From Micromonospora endolithica (GTDB taxonomy: Bacteria > Actinomycetota > Actinomycetes > Mycobacteriales > Micromonosporaceae): a stretch of DNA of 50,552 bases. The notes beneath the pieces were generated by a model. That model searched no databases. It saw only the letters and a program-made list of their open reading frames with translations, and was not told where the DNA came from. This document shows positions 45,897-50,552 of this stretch, piece after piece. The position numbers and the translations under genes were made by a program. The stretch is taken from the NCBI RefSeq assembly GCF_003626595.1, contig NZ_RBAK01000023.1, positions 1 to 50,552 of the forward strand, read 5' to 3'. Each line of letters opens with the position of its first letter. Positions within the stretch are counted from its first letter, which is position 1.

Positions 45897-47398
45897 CGCG
45901 CTACGACGCGCCCACCCACTGGCAGTCCCGCTACGACCACTTCATCGGCGGCGAGTACGTGGCACCGCACGGTGGCCGGTATTTCGAGAACCCCACACCG
46001 GTGACCGGGCAGACCTTCTGCGAGGTGGCCCGGGGCACCGCCGAGGACGTCGAGAAGGCCCTCGACGCGGCGCACGGCGCGGCCGACGCGTGGGGCCGCA
46101 CCCCGGTCGCCGAACGGGCGCTGATCCTCAACCGGATCGCCGACCGGATGCAGGAGAACCTGGAGCCCCTGGCGGTCGCCGAGACCTGGGAGAACGGCAA
46201 GCCGGTACGCGAGACGCTCGCCGCCGACATCCCGCTCGCGATCGACCACTTCCGCTACTTCGCCGGGGCGATCCGGGCCCAGGAGGGTTCGCTCGGCGAG
46301 CTGGACGACGGCACCGTCGCCTACCACTTCCACGAGCCGCTCGGCGTGGTCGGTCAGATCATCCCGTGGAACTTCCCGATCCTGATGGCCACCTGGAAGC
46401 TCGCCCCGGCGCTGGCCGCCGGGAACGCGGTGGTGCTCAAGCCCGCCGAGCAGACCCCGGCGTCGATCCACTACTGGCTGTCCCTGGTGGCCGACCTGCT
46501 GCCGCCGGGCGTGCTCAACATCGTCAACGGCTTCGGCGTGGAAGCGGGCAAACCGCTGGCGTCCTCGCCCCGGGTGGCGAAGGTGGCGTTCACCGGTGAG
46601 ACCACCACCGGGCGGCTGATCATGCAGTACGCCAGCGAGAACATCAAGCCGGTCACCCTGGAACTGGGCGGCAAGAGCCCGAACATCTTCTTCGACGACG
46701 TCAGTGCCGCCTCCGACGACTTCCTGGACAAGGCGCTGGAAGGCTTCACCATGTTCGCCCTCAACCAGGGCGAGGTCTGCACCTGCCCGTCGCGGGCGCT
46801 GATCCAGCAGGGCCACTACGCGGACTTCCTGGCCGCCGCCGTCGACCGCACCCGGGCGATCGTCGCCGGGCACCCGCTGGACACCGACACGATGATCGGC
46901 GCCCAGGCGTCCAACGACCAGCTCGAGAAGATCCTGTCCTACCTGGACATCGGCCGACAGGAGGGCGCCCGGGTGTTGACCGGAGGGTCACGTGCCGATC
47001 TGGGTGGCGACTTGTCGGGCGGCTACTACGTTGAGCCAACCATCTTCGAGGGCGACAACTCGATGCGGATCTTCCAGGAGGAGATCTTCGGCCCGGTCGT
47101 CTCGGTGACCTCGTTCGCCAACCTGGACGACGCGGTGAAGATTGCCAACGACACGCTGTACGGGCTCGGCGCGGGCGTCTGGAGCCGGGACATGAACACC
47201 GCGTACCGGGCCGGACGGGCGATCCAGGCCGGCCGGGTGTGGACGAACTGCTACCACGCCTACCCGGCGCACGCCGCGTTCGGCGGCTACAAGCAGTCCG
47301 GCATCGGCCGGGAGAACCACAAGATGATGCTGGAGCACTACCAGCAGACCAAGAACCTGCTGGTCAGCTACTCCACGAAGAAGCTCGGCTTCTTCTGA
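45893..47398 (+). CDS. exaC: NAD-dependent aldehyde dehydrogenase ExaC
   Basis: A 501-aa ALDH close to Pseudomonas ExaC (acetaldehyde dehydrogenase of ethanol catabolism). Catalytic C296 lies in NQGEVCTCPSRAL, general base E257 in VTLELGGKSPN. Other shared stretches are VAETWENGKPVRETLAADIP, VGQIIPWNFP and the C-terminus HYQQTKNLLVSYSTKKLGFF. Its ATG overlaps the truncated regulator stop. The DUF779 gene follows with a one-base overlap, the usual ExaC partner arrangement. Loss of the regulator may have changed its control. Confidence 0.95.
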   Translation: MTRYDAPTHWQSRYDHFIGGEYVAPHGGRYFENPTPVTGQTFCEVARGTAEDVEKALDAAHGAADAWGRTPVAERALILNRIADRMQENLEPLAVAETWENGKPVRETLAADIPLAIDHFRYFAGAIRAQEGSLGELDDGTVAYHFHEPLGVVGQIIPWNFPILMATWKLAPALAAGNAVVLKPAEQTPASIHYWLSLVADLLPPGVLNIVNGFGVEAGKPLASSPRVAKVAFTGETTTGRLIMQYASENIKPVTLELGGKSPNIFFDDVSAASDDFLDKALEGFTMFALNQGEVCTCPSRALIQQGHYADFLAAAVDRTRAIVAGHPLDTDTMIGAQASNDQLEKILSYLDIGRQEGARVLTGGSRADLGGDLSGGYYVEPTIFEGDNSMRIFQEEIFGPVVSVTSFANLDDAVKIANDTLYGLGAGVWSRDMNTAYRAGRAIQAGRVWTNCYHAYPAHAAFGGYKQSGIGRENHKMMLEHYQQTKNLLVSYSTKKLGFF

Positions 47399-47745
47399 TG
47401 AGCGATCTCGTGACGGTGACCCCCGCGGCGGCCGAGCTGTTCCGGTCGCTGCGGGGGCAGCACGGCCCACTGATGTTCCACCAGTCCGGCGGCTGCTGCG
47501 ACGGCAGCGCCCCGATGTGCTTCCCGGCCGGCGAGTTCCGTACCGGCGCGTCGGACGTGCTGCTGGCGGCGCTGGCGGTGGACGGGGTGGCCGAGCCGGT
47601 CGAGTTCTGGATGTCGACGGCGCAGTGGGAACTGTGGCGGCACACCCGGTTGACCGTCGACGTGGTCCCCGGCCGGGGCAGCGGCTTCTCCCTGGAAGCC
47701 CCGGAGGGCGTCCGTTTCCTCATCCGGTCCCGCCTGGCCGCCTGA
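47398..47745 (+). CDS. DUF779 family protein
   Basis: A 115-aa protein starting at an ATG that shares one base with the exaC stop (TGATG). It contains LMFHQSGGCCDGSAPMCFPA, the Cys-rich DUF779 motif, and VEFWMSTAQWELWRHTRLTVD. DUF779 proteins almost always accompany ExaC-type dehydrogenases; their role is unknown and might involve metal binding or redox. Confidence 0.95.
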   Translation: MSDLVTVTPAAAELFRSLRGQHGPLMFHQSGGCCDGSAPMCFPAGEFRTGASDVLLAALAVDGVAEPVEFWMSTAQWELWRHTRLTVDVVPGRGSGFSLEAPEGVRFLIRSRLAA

Positions 47746-47751
47746 CGGTGG

Positions 47752-48114
47752 TCACCCCGCGTACTGGGCCGCCACGCACATCGCGAGCACGGCGGCGACG
47801 AACGCCGGGATCGCGGCCGTCGTGCCGGCGGACACCGCGGGTGGCCTCGGGTCACGTGTCGTCGTGCCGACGAGCAGGAGGCCGCTGACCAGGAACGCGG
47901 GTACGCCCATCACCACTCCGACCAACGCGGCCCCCTGCCGGTCGGAGAGGCAGAAGCCGGTGCAGTCGTCGGGCGTCACATCGGACAGTCCGTAGCTGAC
48001 GGCCGCGAAGGCGGCGGCGACGGCGGCGTACCAGCCGAGCAGCACCAGCGTCGCCAGGACGGGGCTGGTCCGCCACCGGGGGTACTCCGGCTCCTCGGAT
48101 GACCGGCCCGTCAT
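47752..48114 (-). CDS. Small four-helix membrane protein (paralogue 1)
   Basis: A 120-aa protein whose ATG overlaps the preceding gene's stop (ATGA). Three to four hydrophobic segments are visible (about 20-40, 62-85, 95-117). A conserved loop TPDDCTGFCLSDRQG with two cysteines lies between helices 1 and 2. It is the same length as, and similar to, the gene before it. No known family. It converges on DUF779 with a six-base gap. Confidence 0.78.
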   Translation of the reverse strand: MTGRSSEEPEYPRWRTSPVLATLVLLGWYAAVAAAFAAVSYGLSDVTPDDCTGFCLSDRQGAALVGVVMGVPAFLVSGLLLVGTTTRDPRPPAVSAGTTAAIPAFVAAVLAMCVAAQYAG

Positions 48115-48473
48115 CGCGTCCCCCCGATCACAATTGCGGCGACAGCCAGCAGGACGAAGGCGGGTGTCGCGGCGACGAGCCCCACCCGCGCGGCCCGACG
48201 ACCCGGGTGGCGGCTGCTGACGACGCCGAGCGTCACCAGGCTGACCACCATCGCCACCAGAAGGGCTGGGGCGCCGAAGACCAGACCGGCGACGAGCACC
48301 CCGTCCCGTGGTGAGAGGCAGAACGTGTCCTGGCAATCCGCCGGGCGCTCATCCGACACGGTGAGGGTCATCGCGAAGTAGGCGACCACGACGACGATGT
48401 GCCAGACGAGCAGGTGGAGGGCGGCCAGGCCGGGGTTCGTCCTCCAGGGCCCCTTGGGCGTGAACGCCGGCAT
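48111..48473 (-). CDS. Small four-helix membrane protein (paralogue 2)
   Basis: A 120-aa protein; ATG 48473 is chosen (MPAFTPKGPWRTNPGLAALH), as upstream in-frame sequence overlaps the G5 gene. The layout mirrors paralogue 1: WRTNPGLAALHLLVWHI in helix 1, then a cysteine loop RPADCQDTFCLSPRDG, then two or three further helices. The two-cysteine loop between helices 1 and 2 may form an extracytoplasmic disulfide. The pair is translationally coupled and arose by tandem duplication; function unknown. Confidence 0.78.
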   Translation of the reverse strand: MPAFTPKGPWRTNPGLAALHLLVWHIVVVVAYFAMTLTVSDERPADCQDTFCLSPRDGVLVAGLVFGAPALLVAMVVSLVTLGVVSSRHPGRRAARVGLVAATPAFVLLAVAAIVIGGTR

Positions 48474-48522
48474 GGTCTCAGTGTGCGGTCCCCGACCGGA
48501 TGCCGCCGCCCCGCCACCGGTG

Positions 48523-49269
48523 TCAGTCGTCGCAACCGTACCCGTTGTTGTCCCGGTCGAGGTCGTAGATGTCACTGCCGATGACCTTGACCGGGCCGGA
48601 GACGTACGCGGGGCCGTTGCCACTGCCGCCCGCGCAGTCGACGTCGCTGGCGATCGGTACGCACGGGCTGTAGTTCGGGTCGCAGTTGGACCTCGCCTTC
48701 GTGCCGACGGCGACGACCTGGGTCACCGCCTTTCTGGTCACCACCGAGCTGACCAGCTTCTTGCCGGTCTGCACCCCGTCCGTCACCGTCACCTGGTAGG
48801 TCAGGGTCCGTGCGCCGTCCACACCCCGGGTGCGGATCACCCGCTTGCCCATGGTCAGGTTCGCGTCGTTCACCGTCCGGATGGTGTACCTGACCCGTGC
48901 CGTCTCGGTGACCGTACGCACCCGCACGACGGGCGACGGCGCGGCGGTCGGGCTGGGCGGCACGGTGGACGCGGCCGCGGTAGGGCTTGCCGGCGTGGCC
49001 ACGGCGGTGTCCCCGGCCACCTCGTCGGCGTCAGCCGGACCGGCGAGGACCGGCTGTGGAGACTGGTCGGCAGCGGTGTCGGTGCGCTTCGGCTCGGGCT
49101 CGCCCACCAGGGCACCCAGGACACCGGTGCCCGCGCAGCAGAGCAGCAGCAGCGACAGCGCCACGCCGAGGATCAGCGCGACCCCACGGCCAGGACCGAG
49201 TCGGGAGAGCCGGGACAGTGCAGGTGCGGTCACCCCATCGAGTCTCGTCAACAGGACTCGTCCCGTCAT
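48523..49269 (-). CDS. Membrane-anchored G5 and excalibur-like domain protein
   Basis: A 248-aa protein. One membrane helix (about 29-52) is followed by a Pro/Ala/Thr stalk (55-112), a G5 domain (about 115-192; KRVIRTRGVDGARTLTYQVT) and a C-terminal excalibur-like calcium-binding motif ending DLDRDNNGYGCDD. Cysteines at 196, 203, 212 and 246 may form disulfides. G5 domains bind cell-wall glycans or zinc and occur in Rpf-like proteins; no lytic domain is present. ATG 49269 follows a purine-rich GAGAGGGGGG tract. An extracellular wall-binding role is inferred. Confidence 0.87.
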   Translation of the reverse strand: MTGRVLLTRLDGVTAPALSRLSRLGPGRGVALILGVALSLLLLCCAGTGVLGALVGEPEPKRTDTAADQSPQPVLAGPADADEVAGDTAVATPASPTAAASTVPPSPTAAPSPVVRVRTVTETARVRYTIRTVNDANLTMGKRVIRTRGVDGARTLTYQVTVTDGVQTGKKLVSSVVTRKAVTQVVAVGTKARSNCDPNYSPCVPIASDVDCAGGSGNGPAYVSGPVKVIGSDIYDLDRDNNGYGCDD

Positions 49270-49300
49270 CCCCCCTCTCGCCCCTCACCCCTCACCCTCT

Positions 49301-49377
49301 GCCGCGATCTTGCACTTTGTGTCGAGCCGATGTCCCCTTCCGTGCCATCCTTCCCAACAGAAAGTGCATGATCGCCG
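49301..49377. repeat. Inverted-repeat element 1 (GATCTTGCACTTT arms)
   Basis: Arms GCGATCTTGCACTTT (from 49304) and AAAGTGCATGATCGC (49361-49375) are inverted copies with one mismatch, about 42 bases apart. A related element with the same arms lies at 50361-50436. The two flank the DUF559 gene; this one begins 11 bases beyond its stop. Confidence 0.75.
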
Positions 49378-49387
49378 AGACCGCCGG

Positions 49388-50239
49388 TCAGGTCAGGTTG
49401 AGGGCGGCGCGGACGGTTGCCGCGATGTGGGCTGGGCGGCGGTAAAGGTCGCGGTCGGTGAAGTAGCGCATCCGCCAGCCGTGCGCGTCAAGCCAGTTCA
49501 GCCGGTCACGGTCGTAGCGGAGCCGGTCGCGGTCCAGATGGGACTCGCCGTCGTACTCGATCCCGACTCGGCGTTCCTCGTACCCGAGGTCGAGCCGGAA
49601 GCGGGGGAAGCCCTGGTCGTCGTACACCCAGAGCTGCGGCTCCGGAACAGGGAGCCGCCCGTCGACCAGGATCAGCCGGAGCTGGCTCTCCTGCCGGCAC
49701 TCGGCCCGGCCGTCCGCCAGCGGAGCCAGTTCCCGCGCCTGCCGTACGCCCGGCAGCCCCCGGTGGCCGGCGATCTCGGCCAGCAACTCGTCCCGGGTCA
49801 CCGCGCCGGACCTGAGCGCGCAGTCGAGGACGGGGAGGGCGTCGAGCCGCCGGACCGTACGCGCCAGGTCCACCGCACACCGGGCGGCCGGCACGCAGGG
49901 AACGCCGCCCAGGAGGACGGGACGTACGGGGAGCACGGAATGATGGACAACCAGGCCGGGCAGCCGGGGCTTGGGCACCGACGGCGGAAGTTGGACGTGC
50001 ACCTCCGTTTCCCGGAGCACCCCGAAGCCGTGGCGACGTGCCGCACTCTGCCGGGCCAGCATCGCCCCCTCGGGCAGACACAGCAGAAGAGCGTGCAACT
50101 CGCCCTCGTCGTCGACGGGCCGATCGGCGTACACGCCCCGCCGCACCCGAAGCAACTCGTCCCGGCCGACCTGGGTCCGGAGACGCGCGACGGTCAACGT
50201 GCGCAGCAGTCTTCGCACCCGCAGCAGTTGTGCGGTCAT
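49388..50239 (-). CDS. DUF559-type PD-(D/E)XK nuclease-like protein
   Basis: A 283-aa protein; ATG 50239 is chosen, as upstream sequence is not protein-like. Residues 1-45 (TVARLRTQVGRDELLRVRRG) resemble the AbiEi-like winged-helix N-terminus common in such proteins. The C-terminal nuclease core is like Vsr/DUF559: E184 (ESQLRL), D217 (RFRLDLGY), E228 (GIEYDGESH) and a following DRDRLNWL helix. Actinomycete genomes carry many copies of this type; targets are unknown. It is flanked on both sides by related inverted-repeat elements. Confidence 0.85.
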   Translation of the reverse strand: MTAQLLRVRRLLRTLTVARLRTQVGRDELLRVRRGVYADRPVDDEGELHALLLCLPEGAMLARQSAARRHGFGVLRETEVHVQLPPSVPKPRLPGLVVHHSVLPVRPVLLGGVPCVPAARCAVDLARTVRRLDALPVLDCALRSGAVTRDELLAEIAGHRGLPGVRQARELAPLADGRAECRQESQLRLILVDGRLPVPEPQLWVYDDQGFPRFRLDLGYEERRVGIEYDGESHLDRDRLRYDRDRLNWLDAHGWRMRYFTDRDLYRRPAHIAATVRAALNLT

Positions 50240-50360
50240 GGCCGGCACGATGCAGCCCTCTGCGGTCCCCCACCGCCCCCCACCACCAACCTGTGGACAA
50301 CAACGCCCCCTGTGGACAACCCCCAAAAACTCCCGCCCTGTGCTACCCACCTTTCAAACC

Positions 50361-50436
50361 GCCGCGATTTTGCACTTTCGGTTACCAATTAGTCCGCATT
50401 GCATCATTCGCGACGACACAAAGTGCAAGATCGGCG
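50361..50436. repeat. Inverted-repeat element 2 (GATTTTGCACTTT arms)
   Basis: Left arm GCCGCGATTTTGCACTTT (50361-50378) and right arm AAAGTGCAAGATCGGCG (50420-50436) are near-perfect inverted copies about 41 bases apart. Arms match those of element 1 at 49301-49377; the interiors differ. It lies about 120 bases upstream of the DUF559 start. Confidence 0.75.
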
Positions 50437-50552
50437 TAGGGCAAAAGCGTACGGCCTGGGGTATTCCTCTGGGATCGCCGTATCATCAAAACAACAAGTA
50501 CGTAAAAACTCGCCACGTCTGTAGATAATAGTATCATCAACTGTCACATACA
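50437..50552. other. A+T-rich edge with a 10-base direct repeat
   Basis: Beyond the second element composition changes sharply, with A-rich runs (ATCAAAACAACAAG, GTAAAAACT). GTATCATCAA occurs at 50480-50489 and 50531-50540. I see no gene. This looks like the border of another accessory segment that continues outside the window. Confidence 0.45.

Noticed and set aside
49971..50528. Plus-strand frames opposite the DUF559 gene running into the A+T-rich edge
   Set aside because: They are antisense shadows with Arg/Ser/Pro-rich composition and no ribosome site.

Overview
The window is about 72% G+C by eye, uses GTG starts heavily and has almost exclusively G or C in third codon positions. Gene content and order (mtrA-mtrB-lpqB-comF-hpf near secA; a moxR2-type cluster; manB-Trm112-SIS-CDF-manA-ahcY) point to a filamentous actinomycete, most likely Micromonosporaceae (Micromonospora-like). 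That assignment is inference from synteny and style; no rRNA is present.

Layout. 1-3.0 kb: a hairpin repeat and G-rich tract, a polytopic membrane protein, a DUF6912 protein, a small excisionase-type HTH protein and an Rv3235-family protein. 3.2-6.2 kb: secA. 6.3-8.6 kb: two overlapping genes that each encode two GNAT acetyltransferase domains. 8.7-14.5 kb (minus strand): mtrA-mtrB-lpqB-comF-hpf, linking envelope and cell-cycle signalling to ribosome hibernation. 14.7-22.1 kb: a mostly translationally coupled membrane operon (membrane protein, DUF4129, DUF4350, MoxR ATPase, DUF58) with a convergent SpoIIM-like gene and a divergent RDD gene plus a 51-aa membrane protein. 22.2-29.0 kb (minus strand): ahcY and the mannose-activation operon. 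29-32.1 kb: an anchored protein with a Pro/Gly-rich tail, endonuclease V and an HD-domain protein.

Accessory region 32.1-39.4 kb: a type VII-secretion style polymorphic-toxin locus. A YbaB-like gene and a WXG-type small gene precede a 1447-aa protein with a CpnT-like N-terminus, a papain-fold glutamine-deamidase domain (C839/H944/D959) and a second, C-terminal RelA/SpoT-like domain. A small downstream gene, probably the immunity gene, repeats the toxin's last-helix motif. Local G+C falls to about 55% in the toxin tip, and gene remnants lie beyond it. A divergent gene encodes a YwqJ-like deaminase domain followed by a SUKH-3 immunity-like domain. This locus is the best candidate for an undescribed system.

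39.4-43.9 kb: a putrescine/GABA catabolic module (aldehyde dehydrogenase, aminobutyraldehyde dehydrogenase patD, class III aminotransferase gabT) bracketed by inverted copies of a 54-58 bp palindrome-rich repeat. 43.9-47.7 kb: a secreted protein with a freshly duplicated beta-barrel domain, a truncated ABC permease, a GAF regulator cut at mid-domain, then exaC and DUF779. 47.7-50.6 kb: two paralogous small membrane proteins, a G5/excalibur protein, and a DUF559 nuclease gene flanked by two related inverted-repeat elements, ending in an A+T-rich stretch.
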